Below are positions 8,644 through 17,358 of a stretch of DNA of 64,000 bases, piece by piece. The stretch comes from Planktophila turicensis (GTDB lineage: Bacteria > Actinomycetota > Actinomycetes > Nanopelagicales > Nanopelagicaceae). A model generated the notes under the pieces. The model searched no databases. It saw only the letters and a list, made by a program, of their open reading frames with translations, and was not told the DNA's origin. The first letter of the stretch is position 1. Each line of letters opens with the position of its first letter. Both the position numbers and the translations under genes were made by a program. Location: assembly GCA_965234405.1 (NCBI GenBank), contig OZ248346.1; one strand, written 5' to 3'.

Positions 8644-8667
8644 GGGTGGCCTTTCATTCTTAGTTCT

Positions 8668-8689
8668 ACGCGCTTCGAATTAAGCGCGT
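8668..8689. repeat. Inverted repeat upstream of the saccharopine-dehydrogenase-like gene
   Basis: ACGCGCTT-CGAATT-AAGCGCGT is a perfect 8-bp inverted repeat with a 6-nt spacer. It sits 25 nt upstream of the minus-strand start codon. No T-run follows on either strand, so an operator or a leader hairpin is more likely than a terminator. Confidence 0.5.
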
Positions 8690-8750
8690 TAAGGGAAGGC
8701 TAGCCGTACCGATAACCTTTGCCAAGCATCTTCACTGTTGAAGGCGCCAC

Positions 8751-8823
8751 GTCCCCGTAGCTCAGTGGATAGAGCAACCGCCTCCTAAGCGGTAGGTCGC
8801 AGGTTCAACTCCCGCCGGGGACA
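8751..8823 (+). tRNA. tRNA-Arg (anticodon CCT)
   Basis: A full cloverleaf: acceptor GTCCCCG/CGGGGAC, anticodon stem ACCGC/GCGGT with loop CTCCTAA (anticodon CCT, reads AGG), T-arm with GGTTCAACTCC, discriminator A at 8823. 73 nt; CCA is not fully encoded (ACTC follows). The capA-like gene starts 19 nt downstream, so the two are probably co-transcribed and separated by tRNA processing. Confidence 0.95.
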
Positions 8824-8842
8824 CTCACCTAAAGTAGGTTCT

Positions 8843-9766
8843 ATGAAGATAAAGATTGTCGTTGTTGCTTTAACAATGGCACTCTCCACGGTTTTCATCC
8901 CCGTTTCTTCATCTCACACACGTTCGGTCACTATAAATATTGTCGGTGATGTCCATGGGGAAAGTGCGATTAATCGTAAAGCCATTCCTGCTCTAAAGAA
9001 ATACTTTGCAGATGGCGACCTCAACATCTTCAATCTCGAAACTTCCGTTACTTCTGAGACTAAGAAAGTAGAGAAGGAATATAACTTCAAGACCGATGTA
9101 GCGTTTTTAAAGTCCTTACGCGCTGTCGGTTTTAACGTTGCCAACGTTGCCAATAATCACAGCTATGACTACGGGCTTGATGGATTCATTGATACGTTAC
9201 AAAATTTGAGATCAACTGGTTTCACCTATGTTGGTGGAGGCAGGAATAGCGAGAGCGCCTACCAAGGTCGCATATACACAATCAATGGAATCAAGATTGC
9301 ACTTCTGGGTCTTGCCAAGGTTCACGGTGGACCTGAATCAATCGCGAAGAAGGATAAAGCCGGCACAACTAATGGTTATGACTCAGCTTCATCCGAAGCG
9401 GCAATCACTCGCCTGGATAAAGCAAGCGATGTACTCATAGTTCTTACCCACTGGGGAGAAGAAGGCACATTTACTCCACGTAACTATGAGATTGCCAGTG
9501 CAAAGAGGTGGACCTCACTTGGTGCTGACATCATCGTAGGAAGCCATTCGCATACTCTTCAGCCAATTACCTATGTAAATAAGAAGCTTGTGGCCTATTC
9601 ACTTGGTAACTTCATCTTTTATTCATCGCATATAGATAATCGAAAAACTGCAATCCTTAAGATTCAAATCAATTCAAAGAAACGCATCTCTTACAAAGTC
9701 AGGCCCTTCATCATTAATAATCTGACGAAGGTCCCAGAAATTGAGGTTTCTGAAGCTACGGCTTAA
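8843..9766 (+). CDS. CapA-family secreted phosphoesterase-like protein
   Basis: 307 residues with a signal peptide (IKIVVVALTMALSTVFIPVSSSH). The mature part has the CapA/PGA_cap fold: NIVGDVHGE, NLETSVTS, ANNHSYDYG, THWGEE, GSHSHTLQPI and YSLGNFIF, which supply the Asp, Asn and His ligands of a calcineurin-like metal site. CapA proteins take part in poly-gamma-glutamate export, but no capB/capC homologue is in the window, so another envelope phosphoesterase role is equally possible. A small hairpin ACCTA-AAG-TAGGT (8827-8839) covers its ribosome-binding region. The stop is interleaved with that of purU (shared TTAA). Confidence 0.85.
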   Translation: MKIKIVVVALTMALSTVFIPVSSSHTRSVTINIVGDVHGESAINRKAIPALKKYFADGDLNIFNLETSVTSETKKVEKEYNFKTDVAFLKSLRAVGFNVANVANNHSYDYGLDGFIDTLQNLRSTGFTYVGGGRNSESAYQGRIYTINGIKIALLGLAKVHGGPESIAKKDKAGTTNGYDSASSEAAITRLDKASDVLIVLTHWGEEGTFTPRNYEIASAKRWTSLGADIIVGSHSHTLQPITYVNKKLVAYSLGNFIFYSSHIDNRKTAILKIQINSKKRISYKVRPFIINNLTKVPEIEVSEATA

Positions 9767-10602
9767 GCAAATACAACAGTGCGATGACCGACAATAAAGA
9801 TTCGATCTTCGGCATATAACTTCACTGCACGAGCAAGAACTCGGCGTTCAATATCGCGACCAAGGGCAATCATCTCTTCTGGAGTTGCTGAATGGTTCAC
9901 GTGTGCAACATCTTGTTCGATGATTGGACCTTCATCTAGATCTGCTGTAACAAAGTGAGCAGTTGCGCCAATAATCTTTACGCCACGGTCATGCGCCTGG
10001 TGATAAGGCTTTGCACCTTTGAAGCCCGGTAAGAATGAGTGATGAATGTTGATGATTTTTCCTGGCATCGCAGCGCAGAATGTTGAAGAGAGAATCTGCA
10101 TGTAACGAGCGAGAACTACGAAATCAATCTTGAGTTCTGCAATCTTGGCCAGCATTACCTTCTCTTGCTCAGCCTTGTTCTCGGCTGTAACTGGAAGATA
10201 AAGGAACGGAATTCCGTGTGATTCAACGAGTGACTTGAGCTCTTCACGGTTAGAAATAACCAATGGAATTTCAATAGGGAGTTCGCCGAGTTCAAGCAGG
10301 TACATCAAATCGCGTAGACAGTGGCTCTCTTTAGTAACAAGAACAAGCGCGCGGGGCTTCTCCGCGGTCGGGCGAATGTGAAGTGCTGGTGAGAACTTAC
10401 CGAGACCTTCATTAAGGCTCTTGTGTGCTGCATCTAGTCCCTGTGAAGTCTCAAAGCGAGTACGCATCACAAAGGTATTTGTCGTGTGATCTGTGAACTG
10501 TTGGTTCTCAATGATGTTGCCGCCGCAATTAAGTACGGCAGTAGTCATCGCGTGAACGATGCCTGGCTGATCCGCACATTGCAGGGAAGCGATGAGATCC
10601 AT
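9763..10602 (-). CDS. purU: Formyltetrahydrofolate deformylase
   Basis: Hydrolyses 10-formyl-THF to formate and THF, balancing the one-carbon pool and feeding formate to purine synthesis. An N-terminal ACT domain (DLIASLQCADQPGIV) is followed by the formyltransferase-like domain with HHSFLPGFKGAKPYHQA and DEGPIIEQD. The start at 10602 gives about 280 residues, the usual family length; an in-frame ATG at 10653 would add 17 residues that overlap the MMPL gene and look unconserved. It follows the MMPL exporter on the same strand. Another folate gene, 5-formyl-THF cyclo-ligase, lies 6 kb away. Confidence 0.93.
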   Translation of the reverse strand: MDLIASLQCADQPGIVHAMTTAVLNCGGNIIENQQFTDHTTNTFVMRTRFETSQGLDAAHKSLNEGLGKFSPALHIRPTAEKPRALVLVTKESHCLRDLMYLLELGELPIEIPLVISNREELKSLVESHGIPFLYLPVTAENKAEQEKVMLAKIAELKIDFVVLARYMQILSSTFCAAMPGKIINIHHSFLPGFKGAKPYHQAHDRGVKIIGATAHFVTADLDEGPIIEQDVAHVNHSATPEEMIALGRDIERRVLARAVKLYAEDRIFIVGHRTVVFA

Positions 10603-10622
10603 GTTCGTAAGTTTAAAGGGAA

Positions 10623-12728
10623 CTAGTGAGTAATGGTAAATCGCTGCATCCACTTAGGTGCCCACCAGTTGCGCTCACCAAAGAGGCGCATCAGAGCAGG
10701 TACCAATAGGGCGCGAACGATTGTTGCATCGAGAATCACCGCAAGGGCAACGCCGAATCCCATCGACTTGATGGAAGTGACGCCGCTTGAGATAAAGGCT
10801 GCGAAGACAACTGCGAGAAGAACTGCAGCTGCAGTGATGATTCGCGCAGAACGTTGAAGTCCAGTTGCAACGGCTTCGACATTATCTTTGCCAGCTAGGT
10901 GTTCTTCGCGAATGCGTGAGAGCAAGAAGAGTTCGTAGTCCATAGAAAGCCCAAAGACGACGACGGCAATCAAGATAACAATGGATGTATCTAGTGTTCC
11001 AGTGAGAGTAAATGAACCAACTAGCCACTGAAGATGCCCATCAATAAAGACCCAAGTAAGAACACCCATAGTTGCAGCGAGTGAGAGAACGTTTAGGAGC
11101 ACTGCCTTAATTGGAAGAATGATTGAACCAGTGAAGATAAAGATGAGCACTAATACGCTCAGCGCAATCCATCCAAGTGCCCAAGGCAGCGTTGATGAAA
11201 TGCCATCTTGTGAATCGGTGTAATCCGCAGCTACTCCACCTACAAGAGTTCCTTCAGGTGAAGTTAGATCGCGAATCTCATGGATAAGCGCTTGTGCATC
11301 AGGTGTTCGCGGAAGCATTGATTGATAAGCAACAAGTCGAACATCTTGACCAATTACCTGTGGTGGAGCAACAGCGATAACGCCAGAAACTTGACCGATC
11401 TTTGCAGCATAGGCTGCGATCTCTTCGGTCTTATCAATTCCGTCGAAGATTACGATTTCAATCGGAGTTCCTGTTTGTCCAGGGAATCGCTCTGATTGGA
11501 GCGCAGTTGCAACGGCTGCAGGATTATCTGCAGGAAGCATTCGTGAATCACCTTGTGCAAATTTAATGTTCTGCACAGGTGCGGCCATGATGCCAAGAAC
11601 AATGAGTGAAAGAATGACAACAGCGGTAGGGCGCTTCATCACCATACGTGCAGTGTTTGCCCAGCGGCCATCTTCTTTCGGCGTGATTGCTGATTTTCTG
11701 ATGACGCCCTTATCGATCTTCTTTCCTACGAGAGCAAGAATTGGTGGCAATCCCAAGATTGCGCCGACAACAGCAAGTGCAACTACAGATACACCGGCAT
11801 AGCCAAATGATTTAAGGAATGGAAGTGGGAAGAAAGTCAGCGAGACCATGGTGACAAGAACGGTAAGACCTGAGTAGAAAACAGTCTTTCCAGCAGTTGC
11901 CATAGTGGTGACGACAGAATCTTCAACGCTCTTGCCATGATGGATCTCTTCACGGAAGCGGTTGACCATCAAAAGCGCGTAATCGATTCCAAGTCCTAAG
12001 CCCATACCTGTTGTGAGGTTGAGTGCGTAGACACTCACTTCAGTAAAGAGTGAGATGAGATAGAGAATAAAGAAGGCTCCCAAGATTGCGGCAACGCCGA
12101 CGATAAGTGGCATTGCAGAAGCGGCGAGAGCGCCAAATACAAAGGCAAGAAGAATAAAAGTGAGTGGAATAGAGATTGCTTCTGAGATTTTTAAGTCTTT
12201 GCCAATCTTCTCAGTGATGGCATTTCCAACTACGCCAACGCCACCTGCATAGAGAGTGAGGCCATCAATTTTTCCATCGTACTTTTCCTGGAAGATCGCG
12301 CCGAGCTTCTGGCTCTTAGGCGTAAATGCTTCTCCGTCGCCGTAGATAAGAATGAATCCAGCTTTACCGTCTGAAGATTTCAGAGTTTGTTCGCCACCTG
12401 AACTCCAGAATGAAAGTGTCTTAGTAACGCCTTCTTCTTGCGCCATCTTCTTCTCTAACGCAAGCGCTTTCTGAGTAACGATTGGATCAGTGATATCGGT
12501 ATCACCGGAATCAAGAACAACTGCAACTGCAGGATCTTGAACCTTTAATTCGTCGCGAAGATATTCATAGACCTTGTATGAATCACTGTTTGGGTTTGAG
12601 TAACCACCTGAATCGAGTCGGCTGAAGATAAGAGAACCGATTGCTCCTGTGAGCAAGATTCCAATGACAAAGAGGGCAACTGCACTCTTCTTATAACGGA
12701 CAAGAACATGACCAAGGCGCTCAAACAT
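10623..12728 (-). CDS. MMPL/RND-family membrane exporter
   Basis: 701 residues in the two-repeat RND pattern: one helix near residues 14-34, an extracytoplasmic loop of about 140 residues, a block of five helices, then the same again. Each helical block holds the proton-relay signature DYxLxxxxRxREE (GIDYALLMVNRFREE and SMDYELFLLSRIREE), as in MmpL proteins. MMPL proteins export lipids or small molecules with the proton gradient. The substrate is unknown and there is no nearby lipid-synthesis cluster. The start is preceded by CATACT about 6 nt before the ATG, possibly a leaderless -10. Confidence 0.9.
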   Translation of the reverse strand: MFERLGHVLVRYKKSAVALFVIGILLTGAIGSLIFSRLDSGGYSNPNSDSYKVYEYLRDELKVQDPAVAVVLDSGDTDITDPIVTQKALALEKKMAQEEGVTKTLSFWSSGGEQTLKSSDGKAGFILIYGDGEAFTPKSQKLGAIFQEKYDGKIDGLTLYAGGVGVVGNAITEKIGKDLKISEAISIPLTFILLAFVFGALAASAMPLIVGVAAILGAFFILYLISLFTEVSVYALNLTTGMGLGLGIDYALLMVNRFREEIHHGKSVEDSVVTTMATAGKTVFYSGLTVLVTMVSLTFFPLPFLKSFGYAGVSVVALAVVGAILGLPPILALVGKKIDKGVIRKSAITPKEDGRWANTARMVMKRPTAVVILSLIVLGIMAAPVQNIKFAQGDSRMLPADNPAAVATALQSERFPGQTGTPIEIVIFDGIDKTEEIAAYAAKIGQVSGVIAVAPPQVIGQDVRLVAYQSMLPRTPDAQALIHEIRDLTSPEGTLVGGVAADYTDSQDGISSTLPWALGWIALSVLVLIFIFTGSIILPIKAVLLNVLSLAATMGVLTWVFIDGHLQWLVGSFTLTGTLDTSIVILIAVVVFGLSMDYELFLLSRIREEHLAGKDNVEAVATGLQRSARIITAAAVLLAVVFAAFISSGVTSIKSMGFGVALAVILDATIVRALLVPALMRLFGERNWWAPKWMQRFTITH

Positions 12729-12786
12729 GAGTTAAGTATGTAGGATTGCGTTATCGGTTTCGAATTCAAAGAACAGGTGTTCCCTC

Positions 12787-12903
12787 ATGAGCGATGTGTT
12801 TCCTGCAACAACTGAGGATGAACGCGACCCTCGTGAAGACCAGAGTGAAGATCGACGTCGCGAAGAAGAGATAAAAGGCGATAAGCCGCCACATCACGGT
12901 TAA
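12787..12903 (+). CDS. Small highly charged protein (38 residues)
   Basis: No family recognised. The frame is ATG to TAA with an AGGTG ribosome-binding site 7 nt upstream. The product is almost all charged or polar (DERDPREDQSEDRRREEE, ending PPHHG), which suggests disorder or nucleic-acid/protein contact. It lies in the divergent space after the MMPL gene start and ends 1 nt from the convergent FmdB gene stop. It may be real because it fills an otherwise unexplained 176-nt gap in a genome with few gaps. Confidence 0.4.
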   Translation: MSDVFPATTEDERDPREDQSEDRRREEEIKGDKPPHHG

Positions 12904-12904
12904 T

Positions 12905-13105
12905 TTATTCTGAAGTAGAAGCTGGCTTTGAAACAGAGTCGGTCTTGTAGAAACCTGAACCCTTAAATACAACGCCTACCGCCGAATACACCTTACGAAC
13001 TTCGCCCTTGCATTCAGGACATTCTGTCAGCGGTGATTCAGAGAAACTTTGGAAAGCTTCGAAGGCGTGGTCGCACACGGAGCATGCATATTGATACGTA
13101 GGCAC
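12905..13105 (-). CDS. FmdB-family zinc-ribbon protein
   Basis: 66 residues. PTYQYACSVCDHAFE followed by CPECKG gives the CxxC...CxxC zinc ribbon of the FmdB/CxxC_CXXC_SSSS family, with the typical VYSAVGVVFKGSGFYKTD continuation. First described as regulators of formamidase genes, these are mostly uncharacterised small zinc proteins. It starts with GTG preceded by GAAAGG about 8 nt upstream. Confidence 0.9.
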   Translation of the reverse strand: MPTYQYACSVCDHAFEAFQSFSESPLTECPECKGEVRKVYSAVGVVFKGSGFYKTDSVSKPASTSE

Positions 13106-13228
13106 AATGTGACCTTTCTTCTATTCGTTCTTGGGTATCTATGCCTAAGTCTAAAGAAGTGAGACGATAGGCGCGAATCCACGCGGGTTCTGAGCACCGA
13201 TATCGAAATATAAGAGGAGTATGTGAGC

Positions 13229-13744
13229 ATGAAGAAGGTCAGCGTTATCGCATTGGTCATTGGAGCAATTTTCCTAACACCTATGACTGCCTTCGCCAAT
13301 ACTCTCGTTGCAACCTCTCCGCTTTCGGGTGCAACTCTGCAAAGCGCACCTAGCGCCGTGACCATCACAACAGAGCTACCTTTGATGGATACCGGAAACG
13401 AAGTCTCAGTGACTGATCCAACGGGTGTGCGTGTAGATGATGGCGCGCTCACCATCGATGGCATCAATGCCGTTATTGGCCTTAAGCAGTTGGTAAAGAC
13501 CGGAATCTATAGCGTCAACTATTCGCTCTTGGCAGAAAATGATGTTCCGCTCATGGGAACTTTTACATTTAACTTTGCTGAACCTACTGTGATTGCAACA
13601 GTGGCTCCTGAACCATCAAAAATTCCAACACCTTCAGGAAATAATCTTGGAACAACAATTTTTGTTCTTGGACTTCTTGCAGCAGCAGTGATTGTCACTA
13701 TTGCGCTCTCTCTATATGCGCGAAAGTTATATAGAGATCGATGA
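13229..13744 (+). CDS. CopC-domain copper-binding exported protein with C-terminal anchor
   Basis: Signal peptide to about residue 24 (ending AFA), then a CopC-like Ig domain (TLVATSPLSGATLQSAP ... GIYSVNYSLLAENDVPLMGTFTF), then a Pro/Thr linker and one transmembrane helix near the C-terminus (TTIFVLGLLAAAVIVTIALSLYA). ATG 13229 is favoured because AGGAG ends 9 nt upstream; GTG at 13223 is too close. The mature N-terminus starts NTL rather than the His of classical CopC, so the copper site may be altered. It overlaps the CopD-CtaG gene (ATGA). Confidence 0.82.
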   Translation: MKKVSVIALVIGAIFLTPMTAFANTLVATSPLSGATLQSAPSAVTITTELPLMDTGNEVSVTDPTGVRVDDGALTIDGINAVIGLKQLVKTGIYSVNYSLLAENDVPLMGTFTFNFAEPTVIATVAPEPSKIPTPSGNNLGTTIFVLGLLAAAVIVTIALSLYARKLYRDR

Positions 13745-15621
13745 ATTTTCTGTCAGGCAATCTGACTTCTGTTGAATTTCTAGGAACTCTCAACAAATCA
13801 GTTTCAACTCTCGCCGCATTTGCATTTATCGGTTGTCTCCTGGCCACGTCCTTTCTATTGCCAGAGCGCGAGGGCGCCTTTGAAAAGAGCTCCTTGGCGC
13901 TGCGTAAGAAGCTCCGTATCTTCGGATTTATCTGGCTCGCGACAAGCACCTTTCAGATCATTCTTACCCTCGCAAATATCTTAGGAACATCTCTTCTCGA
14001 CGCCTTTGATGCGACATCACTTAACTCATTTCTCACACAGGTAGATCTCGGTAAATATCTGGCATACCAGCTGGCCTTAATTGCCGTAGTAGTTGTGGGA
14101 ATTAACTTCGTCCAAAAAGTTCTCGCCAGCACCATCTTCTTGGGACTTTCACTTCTTGCTCTTGTAATACCGGTCTTTCAAAGCCACTCTGCAGCAAGCG
14201 GTTCCCACTCATTAGCAATTGGCGCTCTCGTTATTCACGTTGCCGGTCTATCGCTCTGGGTCGGGGGAATTCTCGCGTTACTTCTTATCTCATCCGATGA
14301 TCGCACCATGGCACTTCCTCGATTTAGCCAACTGGCTTTATGGGCTGCAATCTCTGTTGTGGTCAGTGGAATTGCGAGTGCGTGGACGCGACTTAACTTT
14401 GAGGCAGCATGGTCAACTGCGTATGCAAGAGTCATTCTTCTCAAAGCGCTCTTCACATTTGTCTTGATTTTCCTTGGCTATCGAAATCGCAAGACTCTTC
14501 TGCAAAGCAATAAGACCGGTTGGAATTTGATGGGCCGAGTTCTTGCAGTTGAAGCGCTGATCATGGGCGTGACAGTTGTCCTTGGCAGTTGGTTATCAAG
14601 TTCTCAACCACCACTTGCACCTAATATTAAATACAGCCCAGCACTTTCTATCGTTGGAATGGCTACTCCAGAAGCACCTAGCTTCACGCGATTGCTTATC
14701 GCATATAACCCAGATGCACTTTTTATCGGAATACTCATCATCCTTGTCGCTCTCTACATTAAGGGCGTAGTAATTCTGAAACGTCGTGGTGATTCATGGC
14801 CGGTAGGAAGAACGATTGCATTCGCGCTCGGTATCTCTGCACTCGACTTTGCAACAAGTGGCGGCTTAGGGGTCTACGCCCTCTTCTCTTTTGAATATCA
14901 CATGATCGCTCACATGGTCATCGGCATGGTGGCGCCAATCGGAATCGTGCTGGGAGCGCCGATTACTCTGGCTCTGCGCACACTTCCCCTTGGACGCACA
15001 AAAGATGAACGTGGCGTTCGAGGCATGTTGATTGCATTCCTACATTCACGTTATTCAGTGATTCTCACCAACCCATTGACCGCACTTGCCTTATTCGATG
15101 GCTCACTCTTTGTTCTGTACTTCACTGATCTCTTTGGAAACCTCATGCAATCGCATGCCGGCCACCTCTTTATGAATATCCACTTCTTCCTTGCTGGATT
15201 CCTCTTCTTCCATGTCATCATCGGAATTGATCCCAATCCAAAGAAGATTCCTCACATTGTTCGCATCGTGATGCTCTTTGCTGCCATGAGCATCCATGCA
15301 TTCTTTGCAATCTCATTGCTTGCGACAACTACCTTGATTGATCAGGGTTACTACGCATCTCTTCAAACACCATGGCTCACTGACCTACTTGCAGATCAGC
15401 ATGCAGCAGGTGCGATTGCATGGGGGATGGGCGAAGTTCCAATTATCTTGGCGCTGATTGCCACCTTTATTCAATGGATGCGTGATGATTCACGCGAAGC
15501 CAAGCGCATCGACCGCAATGAAGCTCGTCTTGCCGCCATGGGTGAACCTGATGAATTAGCGCAATACAATAATTATCTCAGCCAATTGCAACGTCGCGAT
15601 GAGAGGGAAGGAAAGCAATGA
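13741..15621 (+). CDS. CopD / cytochrome c oxidase assembly CtaG fusion membrane protein
   Basis: 626 residues. The N-terminal half has about eight helices with CopD features (SHSAASGSHSLAIGALVIHVAGLSLW), and the C-terminal half is a caa3-type CtaG domain (YHMIAHMVIGMVAPIGIVLGAP and later His-rich helices such as SHAGHLFMNIHFFLAG). CopD moves copper across the membrane and CtaG helps place it in cytochrome oxidase; this two-domain form is common in actinobacteria. Start and stop overlap both neighbours by 4 nt, so CopC, CopD-CtaG and the acyl-CoA dehydrogenase are translationally coupled. The last 60 residues are a charged cytoplasmic tail. Confidence 0.9.
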   Translation: MNFLSGNLTSVEFLGTLNKSVSTLAAFAFIGCLLATSFLLPEREGAFEKSSLALRKKLRIFGFIWLATSTFQIILTLANILGTSLLDAFDATSLNSFLTQVDLGKYLAYQLALIAVVVVGINFVQKVLASTIFLGLSLLALVIPVFQSHSAASGSHSLAIGALVIHVAGLSLWVGGILALLLISSDDRTMALPRFSQLALWAAISVVVSGIASAWTRLNFEAAWSTAYARVILLKALFTFVLIFLGYRNRKTLLQSNKTGWNLMGRVLAVEALIMGVTVVLGSWLSSSQPPLAPNIKYSPALSIVGMATPEAPSFTRLLIAYNPDALFIGILIILVALYIKGVVILKRRGDSWPVGRTIAFALGISALDFATSGGLGVYALFSFEYHMIAHMVIGMVAPIGIVLGAPITLALRTLPLGRTKDERGVRGMLIAFLHSRYSVILTNPLTALALFDGSLFVLYFTDLFGNLMQSHAGHLFMNIHFFLAGFLFFHVIIGIDPNPKKIPHIVRIVMLFAAMSIHAFFAISLLATTTLIDQGYYASLQTPWLTDLLADQHAAGAIAWGMGEVPIILALIATFIQWMRDDSREAKRIDRNEARLAAMGEPDELAQYNNYLSQLQRRDEREGKQ

Positions 15622-16763
15622 GTCTCGAAAATATCTTTACGCTCCCATCTGAGTACAACGATTTACGCGATAGTTTGCGATCCCTTTCCGAGAATGAAAT
15701 TGCCCCATTCGCACGCGAAGTTGATGAAGATCATCGCTATCCCCAAGAGGCACACGATGCACTTGTGAAGTCAGGGTTATTTGCAGCGCACGTTCCTTCC
15801 GAGTTTGGTGGAGATGGCGCAGATGCACTTGCAACATGCATCATCATCGAAGAAGTCGCACGTGTGTGTGGTGCCTCATCTCTTATTCCGGCAGTTAATA
15901 AATTGGGCTCTCTTCCATTGATTCTTGGTGGAAGCAAAGAACAGAAAGAGCGTTGGCTCCGTCCGCTCGCACAAGGAAAAGGTTTCTCTTACTGCTTATC
16001 CGAATCCGAATCTGGTTCAGATGCTGCATCCCTGAAGACAAAGGCCGAACGAAAAGGCGATTCTTGGGTAATTAACGGAAGTAAGAAGTGGATCTCAAAT
16101 GCAGGTATCTCTGAGTTCTACACAGTCATCGCTCAGACAGATCCTTCACTTGGCTCTAAAGGAATAACAGCATTTATCGTTGAAAAATCAGATCCTGGCG
16201 TCTCCTTTGGTGCACCAGAGAAGAAGATGGGATTCCGAGGTTCACCAACGCGCGAGGTCTACTTCGACAATGTAACTATCGGAGATGATCGACGCATCAG
16301 CGAAGTCGGAAAAGGTTTCGCACTCGCGATGGATACCCTCGATCACACCCGCATCACCATTGCAGCGCAGGCACTTGGATTAGCGCAAGGCGCACTCGAT
16401 GCTGCGAAGAAGTATTCACATGAACGTAAGCAATTTGGCAAAGAGATCTTTGATTTCCAGGGCGTTCAATTTATGTTGGCCGATATGGCAATTGCTGTTG
16501 AAACTGCTCGCCAGATTACTTACGCGGCTGCAGCTAAAAGTGAACGTGGCGATAAGGATTTGAAGTTCTTCTCTGCGGCAAGCAAGACCTATGCAACAGA
16601 TGTCGCCATGAAGGTCACTACTGATGCGGTGCAGGTACTTGGTGGATATGGATACGTTTCAGATTACCCAGTCGAGCGAATGATGCGCGATGCCAAGCTG
16701 ACTCAAATCTATGAAGGCACCAACCAGATTCAGCGAATTGTTATCGCTCGCAATCTTCCTTAA
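15618..16763 (+). CDS. Acyl-CoA dehydrogenase
   Basis: 381 residues, a standard FAD-dependent short-chain acyl-CoA dehydrogenase. It has the substrate/FAD-binding stretch SESESGSDAASLKTKA, WISNA, HERKQFGKEIFDFQGVQ and the C-terminal YEGTNQIQR, whose Glu is the usual catalytic base. It catalyses alpha,beta-dehydrogenation in fatty acid or branched-chain amino acid breakdown; chain specificity cannot be read. It is coupled to the copper genes by a 4-nt overlap with no evident functional link. It shares a TTAA stop overlap with the convergent fthC. Confidence 0.94.
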   Translation: MSLENIFTLPSEYNDLRDSLRSLSENEIAPFAREVDEDHRYPQEAHDALVKSGLFAAHVPSEFGGDGADALATCIIIEEVARVCGASSLIPAVNKLGSLPLILGGSKEQKERWLRPLAQGKGFSYCLSESESGSDAASLKTKAERKGDSWVINGSKKWISNAGISEFYTVIAQTDPSLGSKGITAFIVEKSDPGVSFGAPEKKMGFRGSPTREVYFDNVTIGDDRRISEVGKGFALAMDTLDHTRITIAAQALGLAQGALDAAKKYSHERKQFGKEIFDFQGVQFMLADMAIAVETARQITYAAAAKSERGDKDLKFFSAASKTYATDVAMKVTTDAVQVLGGYGYVSDYPVERMMRDAKLTQIYEGTNQIQRIVIARNLP

Positions 16764-17314
16764 TTAAATTTTTGAAATCTAAGAATTAAATCGGGCGTTG
16801 CTGCCGCATGTAATGGAAAATCCCATGGTTCGCGCGGTAGATCTTCACTTGAAATCTCATCTGGATGAATGAGACCAATCGACCACGCAGCTAGTTGCGG
16901 AAGTGCGCGGTCGTAATAACCACCACCTTGGCCAAGACGATAACCGCTTCGATCGATGCGAAGCGCCGGAACAACAACAATTTCAATCTTGCCAATATCG
17001 CTGATCGCCGGACCAACGGGTTCAAGAATTTTCTTTGCCTTCTCTAAACCTTCTGGCTCGCCAGTCCAGCGAACCCATTCGAGCTGATCGCCATTGATGC
17101 GGGGAAGAACGAGAGTTTTTCCTGCTGCGATGAGTGCTTGGTTGAGTTGATGAGTATCTGGTTCATCGCCATATGACATGTAACTTGCGATTGTGGTTGC
17201 GCGAGTAAATTCTGGAGAACTCACAAGAAATTCAAAGGTATGTTCGATGTAACGCGCGTTACGTTCTTGGCGGTATCGAGTTCGAAGTGATGACTTTTCA
17301 TCGCTGATACCCAT
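16760..17314 (-). CDS. fthC: 5-formyltetrahydrofolate cyclo-ligase
   Basis: 184 residues of the YgfA/FTHFS-cycloligase family, which converts 5-formyl-THF to 5,10-methenyl-THF with ATP. Evidence: N-terminal KSSLRTRYRQERNAR, ASYMSYGDEPDT and the hallmark RLGQGGGYYDRAL. In many actinobacteria this gene is divergent to galU-glp-rimJ-sepX; here galU is missing and the divergent neighbour is glp, 44 nt from its start. Confidence 0.93.
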   Translation of the reverse strand: MGISDEKSSLRTRYRQERNARYIEHTFEFLVSSPEFTRATTIASYMSYGDEPDTHQLNQALIAAGKTLVLPRINGDQLEWVRWTGEPEGLEKAKKILEPVGPAISDIGKIEIVVVPALRIDRSGYRLGQGGGYYDRALPQLAAWSIGLIHPDEISSEDLPREPWDFPLHAAATPDLILRFQKFN

Positions 17315-17358
17315 GAAATCCCCTAGTACGTAGACCTGTGCAAGTAAGGTTAGTGATT

